Of a stretch of 64,000 bases of DNA, positions 40,639-50,184 are shown piece by piece. The first letter of the stretch is position 1. Every line of letters starts with the position of its first letter. Below the pieces are notes generated by a model, which worked only from the letters and a program-made list of their open reading frames with translations, was not told the DNA's origin and did not search any database. The position numbers and the translations under genes are program-made. Source of the DNA: Clostridiales bacterium (GTDB taxonomy: Bacteria > Bacillota > Clostridia > Oscillospirales > Oscillospiraceae); the NCBI GenBank assembly GCA_029010715.1, contig JAQXKZ010000010.1, positions 78,226 to 142,225 of the forward strand, written 5' to 3'.

Positions 40639-41721
40639 ATGACAGAATTTGAAAACAAAACCGTGCTCGTCACCGGCGCCGCCGGCTTCATCGGCAGCTT
40701 TCTGTGCCGGTCGCTTCTGAGCGGCGATAATATCCACGTCGTCGGTATAGACAGCATGAATGATTATTACGAGGTCTCTCTCAAAGAGTACCGTCTTTCC
40801 GGTCTGCACACCTTTGCGAAAGCGCGTGAAGGCGCCGGCTGCCGCTTTTCTTTCATACGCGGGAATATGGCTGACAAGCCCACTGTCGACACGCTCTTCG
40901 CCGAATACAGGCCGGACATTGTCGTCAACCTGGCGGCTCAGGCCGGCGTGCGCTATTCCATAGACCATCCGGACGTGTATATCGAGTCGAACCTTATAGG
41001 CTTTTACAACATACTCGAGGCCTGCCGTCACTCATATGACGGCGGTGCAACGGGCGTGGAGCATCTTGTATACGCTTCCAGCTCCTCCGTGTACGGCAGC
41101 AACAGGAAGGTGCCATACTCTACCGACGACAAGGTTGACAATCCGGTCAGTCTCTACGCCGCGACGAAGAAATCGGACGAGCTGCTTGCGCACGCCTACG
41201 CCAAGCTCTACAACATCCCGAGCACCGGTCTGCGTTTCTTTACCGTCTACGGACCCGCCGGCCGCCCTGATATGGCTTATTTCGGCTTTACCAACAAGCT
41301 GCGCGCCGGAGACACCATAGAGATCTTCAACTACGGCAACTGCAAACGCGACTTCACATATATCGACGATATAGTCGAAGGCATTCTCCGTGTCATGGCA
41401 AAGGCTCCCGCGCGTTCCGCCGGCGAGGATGGCCTGCCTGTCCCGCCGTATAAGCTATACAACATCGGCAACAGCCATCCGGAAAACCTGCTCGACTTCG
41501 TTCAGATCCTCTCGGAAGAACTTGTCGCCGCCGGTGTTTTGCCGGCTGACTATGATTTCGAATCGCACAAGGCGCTCGTCCCCATGCAGCCCGGCGACGT
41601 GCCCGTAACCTATGCGGACACCGACCCGCTCGAGCGCGATTTCGGTTTCAGGCCGCACACGCCTCTGCGCGAGGGTCTGCGACGGTTTGCCCTCTGGTAT
41701 AAGGAATACTACAAAATATAG
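40639..41721 (+). CDS. NAD-dependent epimerase, UDP-glucuronate 4-epimerase type
   Basis: A 360-residue extended short-chain dehydrogenase. The NAD-binding motif is TGAAGFIG, with DSMNDYY after the second strand, [12 protein letters not shown] in the middle, SSSSVYG for the catalytic Ser region and YAATKKSDE (YxxxK) as the active site. [21 protein letters not shown] and [20 protein letters not shown] are typical of UDP-glucuronate 4-epimerases that make UDP-galacturonate. The ribosome binding site is weak. A UDP-glucose dehydrogenase gene follows 20 bases later, supplying its substrate. Confidence 0.9.
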   Translation: MTEFENKTVLVTGAAGFIGSFLCRSLLSGDNIHVVGIDSMNDYYEVSLKEYRLSGLHTFAKAREGAGCRFSFIRGNMADKPTVDTLFAEYRPDIVVNLAAQAGVRYSIDHPDVYIESNLIGFYNILEACRHSYDGGATGVEHLVYASSSSVYGSNRKVPYSTDDKVDNPVSLYAATKKSDELLAHAYAKLYNIPSTGLRFFTVYGPAGRPDMAYFGFTNKLRAGDTIEIFNYGNCKRDFTYIDDIVEGILRVMAKAPARSAGEDGLPVPPYKLYNIGNSHPENLLDFVQILSEELVAAGVLPADYDFESHKALVPMQPGDVPVTYADTDPLERDFGFRPHTPLREGLRRFALWYKEYYKI

Positions 41722-41741
41722 AGATATTAAGGAGACCGCTT

Positions 41742-42947
41742 ATGAAGATTGCTGTAGCGGGCGTCGGATATGTTGGCCTGTCTCTGGCTGTTCTTCTCGC
41801 CCAGCATAACAAAGTGATGGCCGTAAGCACCACACCCGCCAAAGTCGGGATGATAAACAGCGGCAAGTCCCCTATACGTGATGCTGAAATAGAAGAGTAC
41901 CTCGCCTCCCACAAGCTCGACCTCACCGCCACGCTAGATAAAGAGGCTGCGTACAGGGACGCCGATTTTGTTGTTATAGCCACCCCCACCAACTATGACC
42001 CTGATAAAAACTACTTTGATACCTCCTGCGTAGAGGATGTCGTACATATCGTCACGGACGTCAATCCGGATGCAATCATGGTCATCAAATCCACCGTTCC
42101 TGTCGGCTATACCGAACGCGTGCGCGAGAAATTCGGCAGCGATAACATTATCTTCTCTCCGGAGTTTCTGCGTGAGGGCAAAGCTCTCTACGACAATCTC
42201 TATCCCTCCCGCATCATAGTCGGAGCGCCCATGGACGACCCTCGCCTGCAGAACGCCGCGCACCGCTTTGCCGCGCTTCTGGAGCAGGGCGCCTTAAAGG
42301 AAAATATCCCCGTGCTTTTTACCAATCCCACCGAGGCCGAAGCCGTGAAGCTTTTCGCAAACACATATCTTGCCCTGCGTGTCAGCTTTTTCAATGAGCT
42401 TGATACATACGCGGAAGCCCGCGGTCTGAACACGAAGCAGATAATCGAAGGCGTCTGCCTCGATCCCCGCATCGGTTCCCACTACAACAACCCCTCCTTC
42501 GGATACGGGGGCTATTGCCTGCCAAAGGACACCAAGCAGCTGCGCGCCAATTACAAGGATGTGCCCGAAAACCTGATCTCCGCCATTGTTGAAAGCAACC
42601 GCACCCGCAAGGACGTTATCTCCGACAGCGTCCTCCGCAAGGCCGGTTTCTTTGACGGCAAAAAGGACTGCATTATCGGCGTGTACCGCCTGACTATGAA
42701 GTCCGGGTCGGATAACTTCCGTGCCTCCAGTATTCAGGGGGTCATGAAGCGCATAAAGGCCAAGGGCGTTGAAGTGGTAGTATACGAGCCTGCCCTCCGG
42801 GACGACAATTTTTTCAACAGCCGCCGCATTGATGACCTGAATGAGTTCAAGTCCATGTGCGACGTAATCATCGCCAACCGCTTCTGCGATGAGCTGCGCG
42901 ATGTCGCGGACAAGGTTTATACCCGCGACCTGTTTTCCAGAGACTGA
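41742..42947 (+). CDS. UDP-glucose 6-dehydrogenase
   Basis: A 401-residue nucleotide sugar dehydrogenase that oxidises UDP-glucose to UDP-glucuronate with two NAD. The N-terminal Rossmann motif is [24 protein letters not shown] and [15 protein letters not shown] follow; the central [19 protein letters not shown] helix is intact; the catalytic Cys is in [24 protein letters not shown] precedes the ATG with AAGGAG at 41729-41734. Together with the epimerase it makes UDP-glucuronate and UDP-galacturonate for a capsule or other surface polymer, but no glycosyltransferase genes are nearby. Confidence 0.93.
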   Translation: MKIAVAGVGYVGLSLAVLLAQHNKVMAVSTTPAKVGMINSGKSPIRDAEIEEYLASHKLDLTATLDKEAAYRDADFVVIATPTNYDPDKNYFDTSCVEDVVHIVTDVNPDAIMVIKSTVPVGYTERVREKFGSDNIIFSPEFLREGKALYDNLYPSRIIVGAPMDDPRLQNAAHRFAALLEQGALKENIPVLFTNPTEAEAVKLFANTYLALRVSFFNELDTYAEARGLNTKQIIEGVCLDPRIGSHYNNPSFGYGGYCLPKDTKQLRANYKDVPENLISAIVESNRTRKDVISDSVLRKAGFFDGKKDCIIGVYRLTMKSGSDNFRASSIQGVMKRIKAKGVEVVVYEPALRDDNFFNSRRIDDLNEFKSMCDVIIANRFCDELRDVADKVYTRDLFSRD

Positions 42948-42999
42948 CGGATAGCGGACTGAACCGCCGCGCAGGCCGCTGATTATAAGACAATATTTC

Positions 43000-43039
43000 A
43001 GACGCCCGAAGAAGGTCAAGCTTCTTCGGGCGTCTTTTT
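43000..43039 (+). terminator. Terminator after the UDP-glucose dehydrogenase gene
   Basis: AGACGCCCGAAGAAG (43000-43014) / CTTCTTCGGGCGTCT (43021-43035), 15 perfect pairs with 6-nt loop, then T5. Confidence 0.92.
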
Positions 43040-43141
43040 GCGCAAATGCCGCACCGGTTTATATGTGTATCATGTTCACAGACTGTCAAACAAGCGTTGC
43101 TGAGCGCCGTATTACGGATACCTCCTGATAATCCCGGCAGC

Positions 43142-43984
43142 TTATTTTTTGCGCTTACTCGGTTTTACTGTTTTTTCGGGCCTGAAGTCTCTGATGGTCA
43201 GATTCAGCGTAAGCCCCAGATATATTACCGTACTCGACATATACAGCCACATCATAAGCAGTATGATTGATGCGAGCGAGCCGTAGACAAGCGAGTACTT
43301 GACCGAGGCGCTTATGAATACCGAAAACGCGACGCTGACTCCGACCATCGCGAGCGTGGCGAGGATCGCGCCGGGGAAAGTGTGGTAATCATCCGTCTTT
43401 CTCTTTGGATACTCATATATTCCCCATACGAGCACAAACATTATCCCGCCAAGTATCGTAAAGCGCATATGATTCCAGGAGTTGCTTATATCTATAAAAG
43501 GCAGAAACTCGTTCAGCCTGTTCATCGCGCTGCGCCCGGTGAGCATGACCAGCACTCCGAAATAGATTGCCACGATCAGCAGCAGGGAGATGAGAATGCT
43601 TATCGCAAAACCCAATACGCCCTGAAAGCGCATGCCTCCCTGCGCGTCGCCTATCGTTATCTGCAGCGAACGCACCGCCGCCGAAGCCGAGGTTATAAGA
43701 ACCGTAAGCCCGGCGACCATCATGGCCGTGCTGTTGTTAAGAGCAACGTAGGCAAGAAATTCCCGGACAAAGTTGATGGTCTCCTCCGCCATCAGATTTT
43801 CCGCGAAGTCCACTATGCGCATTGCCTTGTCATAGCTGTTTCCCATCAGTGTGTACAGAACGATGACCACCGGAAAAAAGGTCATTGTAAGGTAATATGA
43901 AAGAGCAGCAGCAGCGCGCGTCAGTCTGTTGCCGTTGAATATGCTTACAAATGTGCGCACAAAGCGCACGGCATTGTTTAACAT
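43142..43984 (-). CDS. YihY/BrkB family inner membrane protein
   Basis: A 280-residue protein with about six membrane helices and the YihY layout: RLTRAAAALSYYLTMTFFPVVIVLYTLMG, AMMVAGLTVLITSASAAVRSLQ, and LVYGSLASIILLMMWLYMSSTVIYLG near the C-terminus (quoted as landmark parts). The role is unknown; earlier ribonuclease BN labels are incorrect for this family. It is monocistronic; GGAG is upstream of ATG 43984. The basic tail RPEKTVKPSKRKK is cytosolic. Confidence 0.88.
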   Translation of the reverse strand: MLNNAVRFVRTFVSIFNGNRLTRAAAALSYYLTMTFFPVVIVLYTLMGNSYDKAMRIVDFAENLMAEETINFVREFLAYVALNNSTAMMVAGLTVLITSASAAVRSLQITIGDAQGGMRFQGVLGFAISILISLLLIVAIYFGVLVMLTGRSAMNRLNEFLPFIDISNSWNHMRFTILGGIMFVLVWGIYEYPKRKTDDYHTFPGAILATLAMVGVSVAFSVFISASVKYSLVYGSLASIILLMMWLYMSSTVIYLGLTLNLTIRDFRPEKTVKPSKRKK

Positions 43985-44189
43985 CCCGTCACTCCATCAT
44001 TGATACTTATAGCTCTCTTACGGCGCTGCGGGCGCGTATGGCTGCGCATGGAAGCCGATTACGCGCATTACGACCGACGCCCCGTAGCTTCTTATAGTTT
44101 TTATCAGTTTATGGCTTTTAATAAGTTTTCAGCATGATTCGTCATCATAGGCGCAAATTCTTCCGCTTTGCCGCAACAAATACGGACAG

Positions 44190-44226
44190 CATAAAATACC
44201 TGCCGCAGAATTTTGCAGCAGGTATT
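44190..44226 (-). terminator. Terminator after ftsZ
   Basis: AATACCTGCCGCA (44195-44207) / TGCAGCAGGTATT (44214-44226), 13 pairs including a G-U; the minus-strand transcript continues TTTTATG. Confidence 0.82.
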
Positions 44227-44268
44227 CAGTATAGCTTATTTTGAGATACTTGTAAATGAATTAATCCC

Positions 44269-45450
44269 TTATTTTGTATTGAATATCTTGAATATACTGT
44301 CAAACGGGTCTTCTTCGGGATTTGCCTGAGTGCTCCTGGTCTCCTCTGCGGCGGGCGCGGGGTTTATCGGAGCCTGAGCGGAAGCCGCTTTCTCGGCCGC
44401 GCCGCTGAAGAGGCCCTGCGACTTCTGCGCGGCAGCGGGACGTATGGGAGTGAATCCGCCCGCAGGCTTGCTGTCGCTGCTTTCCCTGAGGACGTTACCG
44501 TCGTCAAAGCCGGTGGCGATAACGGTAACTCTGATTTCGTCGTCCATATTCTCGTCGAAAGTCGCACCGAAGATGATATTCGCGTCGGGGTGCGCCGCTT
44601 CCTGAACGAGGTTTGCGGCAGTCTCGACGTCCTCGAGATCCATATCCTCGGAGCCGGTGATGTTTATCAGCACGCCGTGTGCGCCGTTGATGGAGGTCTC
44701 CATAAGCGGACTTGCAACGGCCATGCGCGCGGCCTCCTCAGCCTTGCCCTTGCCTGCGGCATGTCCGACGCCCATATGGGCAAATCCGGCGTTCTTCATG
44801 ATGCAGGTGACATCAGCAAAGTCGAGATTGATAAATCCGGTGTTCTTGATCAGATTGGAGATGCTGGTGACAGCCTGCAGCAGCACGTCGTCTGCGATTT
44901 CAAAGGCGTTTGCAAGAGTGACCTTCTGGTCAGTGGCGAATTTCAACCTGTCGTTGGGTATAATAAGCAGAGAGTCGACGCAGCCAAGCAGCTCCTTGAT
45001 ACCGGCGTTGGCCTGATCCATGCGGCGCTTGCCCTCAAACTTGAAGGGCTTGGTCACAACGCCGACAGTCAGCAGCCCGGCGTCACGCGCGATTTCGGCG
45101 ACAATGGGCGCCGCTCCGGTACCGGTGCCGCCGCCCATGCCGGCGGTAATAAAGGCCATGTCGGCATCCTCTATAACTTTGGCGATATTGTTGCGGCTCT
45201 CCTCTGCGGAGCGCTTGCCGACCTCCGGATCAGAACCGGCGCCCTGACCTCTGGTCATCTTCTCGCCTATCTGCAGCTTCTGGTCCGCGTTGGAAACGGC
45301 CAGAGCCTGCTTATCCGTATTGATCGCGATGAACTCAACTCCCTGGGTCCCCGCCTTTACCATTCTGTTAACAACGTTATTGCCAGCGCCGCCAACGCCA
45401 ATAACCTTTATATTGACCACATTTTCGGGTCCTTCGGCTTTGAAATCCAT
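44269..45450 (-). CDS. ftsZ: Cell division protein FtsZ
   Basis: The tubulin-like GTPase that forms the division ring. It is about 393 residues: KVIGVGGAGNNVVNRM at the N-terminus, the GTP-binding MGGGTGTGAAP signature, T7-loop region NLDFADVTCIM with catalytic Asp, a Pro/Ala-rich linker (about 325-380) and a C-terminal peptide EDPFDSIFKIF. The C-terminal peptide is acidic with DSIFKIF in place of the usual DIPTFLR-like consensus, though the linker placement is normal. ATG 45450 has GGGAGG 8 bases upstream. It is the last gene of the dcw block but has its own promoter; no ftsA is present. Confidence 0.97.
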   Translation of the reverse strand: MDFKAEGPENVVNIKVIGVGGAGNNVVNRMVKAGTQGVEFIAINTDKQALAVSNADQKLQIGEKMTRGQGAGSDPEVGKRSAEESRNNIAKVIEDADMAFITAGMGGGTGTGAAPIVAEIARDAGLLTVGVVTKPFKFEGKRRMDQANAGIKELLGCVDSLLIIPNDRLKFATDQKVTLANAFEIADDVLLQAVTSISNLIKNTGFINLDFADVTCIMKNAGFAHMGVGHAAGKGKAEEAARMAVASPLMETSINGAHGVLINITGSEDMDLEDVETAANLVQEAAHPDANIIFGATFDENMDDEIRVTVIATGFDDGNVLRESSDSKPAGGFTPIRPAAAQKSQGLFSGAAEKAASAQAPINPAPAAEETRSTQANPEEDPFDSIFKIFNTK

Positions 45451-45516
45451 ACACGTGCCTCCCAATATATTTACGTCACATAAAATGCAAAGTATTTCCT
45501 TGATTCTTCATGCCGT

Positions 45517-45545
45517 ATTTTATTACATTTTTCTGCAACAGTCAA
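45517..45545 (-). promoter_or_regulatory. ftsZ promoter
   Basis: On the minus strand TTGACT (45545-45540) and TAAAAT (45522-45517) are 17 bases apart, giving a leader of about 60 bases. Just upstream is the self-complementary TTTTCTAGAAAA (45558-45569), a possible protein site. Confidence 0.8.
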
Positions 45546-45598
45546 TAGGTTTTTTCATTTTCTAGAAAACTTTTGTAAATCTTTTGTAACTCATCATC

Positions 45599-46381
45599 TT
45601 ACTGGGGACTGAAATGAGCCGTCGTACCGTCGCTGACGTCGATCACACCCACATCTCCGTCGAGCAATTGGGACATTGCGGAGACAAGCATACCGAATTT
45701 ATGCTCAACGTTTCTGCCGTCTCCCAGCTCGACGGTATACTTGTCCGCGTAGGTAAAGCTCACATTTCTGCTGTCGCTGAAGTCAACGCGACCGACCTGA
45801 CTGTACAGTCCCCGCTCCTCCAGCTGATACAGCACCTGCGCCAGGAAATCCACGATCTCCGTGTTTCCGTCGGCAGTCTGCATCGTCTCTCCGATCAGAA
45901 GCGTTCCCGGCGAAATACCCTCGACCGGAATCATCCCTGACAGCTCCTCCTTGGTCGCCTTGCCGAGTATTTTACAGCTGTGGTCAATGGTCCACTCCTC
46001 ATCGCCGAGCACGATATAGGCCAGCGCCTGACTCTCCGTCACGGTTATTATAACCTTATTCGGCAGTTTACGTTCAACCGAAACCTCCTCAACATACGGA
46101 AGTTTTGCAAAAACGCGGCTCAGGGCGGCGAACCTGTCAAAGAAGAACAGGTTGTCGCCCTCTTCAATGTCGATGGCGCGTATGATCTCCTCATCCGTAT
46201 AGTGTATATTACCTCTGACCTCTATGTCCGAGACGCGGAAAAAAACGCTCATTACAAATATAACGGCCACAATAACCAGGAAAAAAATCATCGGGCCGCT
46301 GAAGCTGCTGAGATAGCGCGCGATGCTTATACGCTCCTCTCCGCCGGCCTTATTCCTTTTCGTCCGTGTATATGATGCCAT
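45599..46381 (-). CDS. ftsQ: Cell division protein FtsQ/DivIB
   Basis: A 260-residue single-pass membrane protein. A basic cytosolic start is followed by a helix (FFLVIVAVIFVMSVFF, about 35-50), then a POTRA domain (VSDIEVRGNIHYTDEEII) and the FtsQ beta domain with KLPYVEEVSVERKLPNKVIITVTE. It scaffolds the divisome with FtsL and FtsB-type proteins. It lies 44 bases downstream of murA and precedes ftsZ, the usual dcw order. Confidence 0.93.
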   Translation of the reverse strand: MASYTRTKRNKAGGEERISIARYLSSFSGPMIFFLVIVAVIFVMSVFFRVSDIEVRGNIHYTDEEIIRAIDIEEGDNLFFFDRFAALSRVFAKLPYVEEVSVERKLPNKVIITVTESQALAYIVLGDEEWTIDHSCKILGKATKEELSGMIPVEGISPGTLLIGETMQTADGNTEIVDFLAQVLYQLEERGLYSQVGRVDFSDSRNVSFTYADKYTVELGDGRNVEHKFGMLVSAMSQLLDGDVGVIDVSDGTTAHFSPQ

Positions 46382-46425
46382 CTGAAATCCTTTCCCGCAC
46401 GGTCCGGCCTGCGCCGTTCCTGCTG

Positions 46426-47679
46426 TCAGTGTTCTAGGTATATGTCCGCTCCCAGCGCACGCAGCCGGCTGTCAAAATGTTCATAGCCACGCGTCACGTG
46501 CCCGTCGTCGCATATGACGGTTTCGCCCTCGGCGCCGAGTCCCGCGACGATCATCGCGGCGCCTCCGCGCAGATCCGTCGCCGTCAGGGAGGCACCGCGC
46601 AGCCGGTCCACTCCCCATATTTCCGCGGTCTTGCCCGAAGTGCTGATGTCCGCACCGAGCCTCCGCAGCTCCGGTACCTGCCGGTAGCGGTTTTCAAATA
46701 TGTTCTCCGTTATCACCGTTCTGCCGCGCGCCTTCAGCAGCGCCGCCATCAGCACCGGCTGCGCATCGGTGGGGAAGCCCGGATACGGCCGCGTGCATAT
46801 ATCTCCGACTGCCGTCAGCTGTCCCCCGGAACGTACTCTCACGCTGCGTTTGGTGCACATTATATCACAGCCTGCGCGTTTTAGGACGTGGAGAACTGTA
46901 GAAAAATGCTCCGGGTCCACTCCTCTGAGCTCCACATCTCCGCCTGCGGCAGCCGCTGCGCACGCAAAGGTCGAAGCCACTATTCTGTCGGGTATGATTC
47001 TGTAGCTCAGCTCAGGCTCACACGCGTGTCCCTGTATGACTATGGTGTCCGTACCATCGCCGTATATTCTGCAGCCCATGCGCCGCAGATATTCTCCGAG
47101 CGCCGCGATTTCCGGCTCCCGCGCCGCGCCGTGTATGACTGTTTCACCCTCCGCCGCCGTCGCCGCAAGCATAATGTTTTCCGTTGCCCCGACGCTCGGA
47201 AAGGGCAGATGCAGCTGCGTACCCTGCAGGCGTACCGCGCGGCAGCTTATCTCGCCGCCGTTTTCTTCTATCTCGGCTCCCATCTGTCTCAGCGCCGCCA
47301 GATGTATGTCTATTGGCCGCCTGCCGAGCTGGCATCCGCCCGGAAGGCTCAGTCTGGCCTCGCCGCAGCGTGCCAGGAGCGCTCCCATAAATATGACCGA
47401 CGAACGCATCTCCAGCATAAGCGAATGCGGAATCGCGTTCTCGGCAAGCGGTCCGGAGTCTATGTAAACGTCGTTGCCTATCTGCTCCGCCGTACAGCCC
47501 AGGTGTCTGAGTATGCGCAGCGAGGCGTCGACATCGCGCAGCTGCGGCACGTTCATGAGCTCCGATCTGGCCGGGCTTATCACAGCTGCGGCTATGATGG
47601 GGAGAGAGGCATTTTTGGAGCCCTGCACGAAGCAGGCGCCCTCAAGTCTGTTTCCGCCCCGTATATGCCATATGTCCAT
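46426..47679 (-). CDS. murA: UDP-N-acetylglucosamine 1-carboxyvinyltransferase
   Basis: First committed enzyme of peptidoglycan synthesis: it transfers enolpyruvate from PEP to UDP-GlcNAc. The protein (417 residues) has the substrate loop QGSKNASLPIIAA (Lys and Asn conserved), MRSSVIFMGALLARCGEA, and LPGGCQLGRRPIDIHL with the fosfomycin-target Cys116. FPTDAQPVLMAALLKA.G...I.E.IFENR is intact. ATG 47679 follows GGAGG by 5 bases; earlier in-frame codons are not favoured. It follows a terminator behind murG, so it may start a separate transcript with ftsQ. Confidence 0.96.
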   Translation of the reverse strand: MDIWHIRGGNRLEGACFVQGSKNASLPIIAAAVISPARSELMNVPQLRDVDASLRILRHLGCTAEQIGNDVYIDSGPLAENAIPHSLMLEMRSSVIFMGALLARCGEARLSLPGGCQLGRRPIDIHLAALRQMGAEIEENGGEISCRAVRLQGTQLHLPFPSVGATENIMLAATAAEGETVIHGAAREPEIAALGEYLRRMGCRIYGDGTDTIVIQGHACEPELSYRIIPDRIVASTFACAAAAAGGDVELRGVDPEHFSTVLHVLKRAGCDIMCTKRSVRVRSGGQLTAVGDICTRPYPGFPTDAQPVLMAALLKARGRTVITENIFENRYRQVPELRRLGADISTSGKTAEIWGVDRLRGASLTATDLRGGAAMIVAGLGAEGETVICDDGHVTRGYEHFDSRLRALGADIYLEH

Positions 47680-47775
47680 AAAATCCTCCATGCGGCAGCG
47701 CCGCAACGATCAATGACAGATTTCCGAAGCACGGAGGATTCGCCGGGTCAGGCGCTCGCCCGGCAGTGCAGCGTT

Positions 47776-47828
47776 AAAATAAAAGCCTCCCGTGCATTCA
47801 GATCAGTCTATCTTATGCCGGGAGGTTT
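47776..47828 (-). terminator. Terminator after murG
   Basis: AAAGCCTCCCG (47782-47792) / CGGGAGGTTT (47819-47828), with a 26-nt loop; the minus-strand transcript continues into TTTTATTTTA. It separates murG from murA-ftsQ. Confidence 0.7.
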
Positions 47829-47843
47829 CTGGCGGTTAATATG

Positions 47844-48968
47844 TTATTTTTCCTGTATCAGATCGAGAATCGCGCTGCAGATCCTCTCTGTGGCGTCCGT
47901 GACGGCAAGTGAGGACATCGCCCGCGACATGGCGTCGAGCCTATCCTGATCGGCGAGCAGCGCCTTTACCTCATTCAGCAGCGACCGCGCGTCGAACTCT
48001 CCCTCGAGCATCACCTCGGCTCCGCCCGCTTTTTCAAGTACGCGCGCGTTTTTCTCCTGGTGGTTGTTGGTCACGTTCGGCGAAGGCACCATGATAACGG
48101 GCTTTCCCATGTAGCTCAGCTCGGATATTGTGGACGCGCCTGCCCTGCACATCACGAGGTCTGCCGCCGCCATGACCCGCGGCATGTCGTAGATGTATTT
48201 GCGCACCTCGGCGCCCCTCTGCTCAAAACCCGGCGCCTTCTCGCCGAGTTCAGCCACAAGCCCGTTATAGTACATACTGCCGGCAGCGTGTATGAGTCTG
48301 AATCCCTGCTGCCCGTCGAGCATGGGTATGAGCTCCGTCATGATTCTGTTCATATGCCCCGCACCGAGTGAACCCCATACGGAGACTACAAGCTTCACGT
48401 CCTCCGGGATACCAAGCTCCGCCCTGGCCGACTCCCTTGTATATACGTCGAACTCGCCCCTGACCGGCGTGCCGGTGACCTCTACGCGCTCAGGGTGCGG
48501 ATAGCTGGCACGGCTGTCCCCGAAACCGACCAGCATACGGTCGACACGCGTGGCCAGCATACGCGTCGTAAGGCCGGGTACCGCGTTGCTCTCATGCACT
48601 ACCGTCGGAATATGCAGCTCCGATGCCGCCGTAATCACAGGGTAGCAGACGTATCCTCCCGTGCCGATAACCGCGTCCGGCTTGAAGCCTTTTATGATCT
48701 TCCGTGCCTCCTTGTGGGACAGCGCGACGTTTTTCAGCGTATCAAGATTATGTGTAAGTCCGTTCAGGCTGCGCTCACGGCTTATATTTGTGATTTTGAG
48801 ACCCTTAATCTGATAACCCTCTCTCGGGACGAGCTCCATCTCCATCTTGCCCTCGGCGCCGATAAAGAGCATTTCCGAATCCGGCATAAGTTCGCGCAGC
48901 CGGCCGGCAACCGCAAGCGCGGGATTTATGTGTCCGGCGGTTCCGCCGCAGGTAAAGATGAATTTCAT
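47844..48968 (-). CDS. murG: Lipid II synthase MurG
   Basis: A 374-residue peripheral membrane glycosyltransferase that adds GlcNAc to lipid I to make lipid II. N-terminal TCGGTAGHINPALAVA is the glycine-rich lipid-binding loop, GTGGYVCYPVITAA and HESNAVPGLTTRML follow, and the donor site has LVVSVWGSLGAGHMN and LVMCRAGASTISEL. MurG usually has a GGSxG motif at the donor site; here it reads WGSLGAG, a minor variant. AAGGAACC precedes the ATG. It lies 23 bases downstream of ftsW. Confidence 0.95.
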   Translation of the reverse strand: MKFIFTCGGTAGHINPALAVAGRLRELMPDSEMLFIGAEGKMEMELVPREGYQIKGLKITNISRERSLNGLTHNLDTLKNVALSHKEARKIIKGFKPDAVIGTGGYVCYPVITAASELHIPTVVHESNAVPGLTTRMLATRVDRMLVGFGDSRASYPHPERVEVTGTPVRGEFDVYTRESARAELGIPEDVKLVVSVWGSLGAGHMNRIMTELIPMLDGQQGFRLIHAAGSMYYNGLVAELGEKAPGFEQRGAEVRKYIYDMPRVMAAADLVMCRAGASTISELSYMGKPVIMVPSPNVTNNHQEKNARVLEKAGGAEVMLEGEFDARSLLNEVKALLADQDRLDAMSRAMSSLAVTDATERICSAILDLIQEK

Positions 48969-48991
48969 AATATGGTTCCTTTCTTCTGTCT

Positions 48992-50149
48992 CTAATTTTC
49001 AAGAACACTGCGTGAGGCGCTCAGTATGATTCCAAGTTCCCCCAGCTGTATGAGCAGCGCCGTGCCGCCATAGCTGAACAGCGGCAGGGATATGCCGGTG
49101 CACGGCACAAGATTCGTCACCACCGCGACGTTCAGGAAGACCTGTATCGCAAGCAGCGTCGTTATCCCCGCGCATACCAGAAAGCTGAAGCGATCCCGGC
49201 AGTGCAGGGCTATCCAGTAGCCGCGCAGTATGAGCATTGCAAAAAGCACCAGAATCAGCGCAGCCCCTATAAAGCCCAGCTCCTCGCAGATAACCGAAAA
49301 AATAAAATCGTTGTGTTCCTCGGGGAGGTACAGAAATTTCTGTCTGCTTCCGCCGAGACCCAGACCGCTTAGTCCGCCGGAGCCTATCGTGTACAGAGAC
49401 TGCACGATCTGGTACCCCTCGTCCGAGGCGCTGGAAAACGGGTCACGCCAGGTGTTTATGCGCGACGAAGCGTATGGGAAAAAAGTCAGCAGCACCGCAA
49501 GTCCGCCGGCCGCAACCGCAAAGGCCCCGACGAACCACCCCAGACGCACTCCTCCGAGAAACAGCATCACCGCCCCCGTGGCAAGTATTATCACGGACGC
49601 GGAAAAATGAGGCTCAAGTACCAGCAGACCAACGATAACCGCGAGTATACCGACAAACGGCAGCAGTCCGTAACGGAATGTGCGCATTCTGCCGCGGAAG
49701 CGGCAGATCATCACCGAAAACGACAGTATCACCGCGAGCTTTGCCAGCTCAGACGGCTGAAGCGTCAGTCCTCCCACGCCGAGCCAGCGCCGCGAGCCGT
49801 TGGCCTTCACGCCTATGACCGGCACCAGCATAAGCAGCACAAGCGTCAGTATAAGAAAATGGAAGGCATAGCGCCTGTAAAAGCCCATGGGCAGTCTCGA
49901 CGCGAGCAGCATACAGCCAATGCCCAGCAGGGCAAATACAAGCTGCCGCACGAAATAATAGGCCGCGTTCCCGCCGGTCACATTCCCGGGGTCATAATAG
50001 GCTCTGGCGTAGCTCGACGAGAGCACCATCACCACGCCGATCATGAGCAGCAGCATTGAAAGCGTAAAAAAGGGTTCGTCAAAACCCGGACGCCTCCCCT
50101 TTTTTTCAGGAGCAGAAAAGCCGGCGAGGCGGGTCCCATCATAACGCAT
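48992..50149 (-). CDS. SEDS glycosyltransferase FtsW/SpoVE
   Basis: A 385-residue polytopic membrane protein with about ten helices, of the SEDS family that polymerises glycan strands with a partner class B PBP. Features: FDEPFFTLSMLLLMIGVVMVLSSS, GVGGLTLQPSELAKLAVIL, EEHNDFIFSVICEELGFIGA with the conserved Glu/Asp loop, and GISLPLFSYGGTALL near the end. In sporulators the copy in this cluster next to a SpoVD-like PBP is often SpoVE, but FtsW is equally possible and both roles may be met by one protein. Confidence 0.92.
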   Translation of the reverse strand: MRYDGTRLAGFSAPEKKGRRPGFDEPFFTLSMLLLMIGVVMVLSSSYARAYYDPGNVTGGNAAYYFVRQLVFALLGIGCMLLASRLPMGFYRRYAFHFLILTLVLLMLVPVIGVKANGSRRWLGVGGLTLQPSELAKLAVILSFSVMICRFRGRMRTFRYGLLPFVGILAVIVGLLVLEPHFSASVIILATGAVMLFLGGVRLGWFVGAFAVAAGGLAVLLTFFPYASSRINTWRDPFSSASDEGYQIVQSLYTIGSGGLSGLGLGGSRQKFLYLPEEHNDFIFSVICEELGFIGAALILVLFAMLILRGYWIALHCRDRFSFLVCAGITTLLAIQVFLNVAVVTNLVPCTGISLPLFSYGGTALLIQLGELGIILSASRSVLEN

Positions 50150-50184
50150 GATCCCACCTCCCCGACTCTATCAGTCACATTTCA

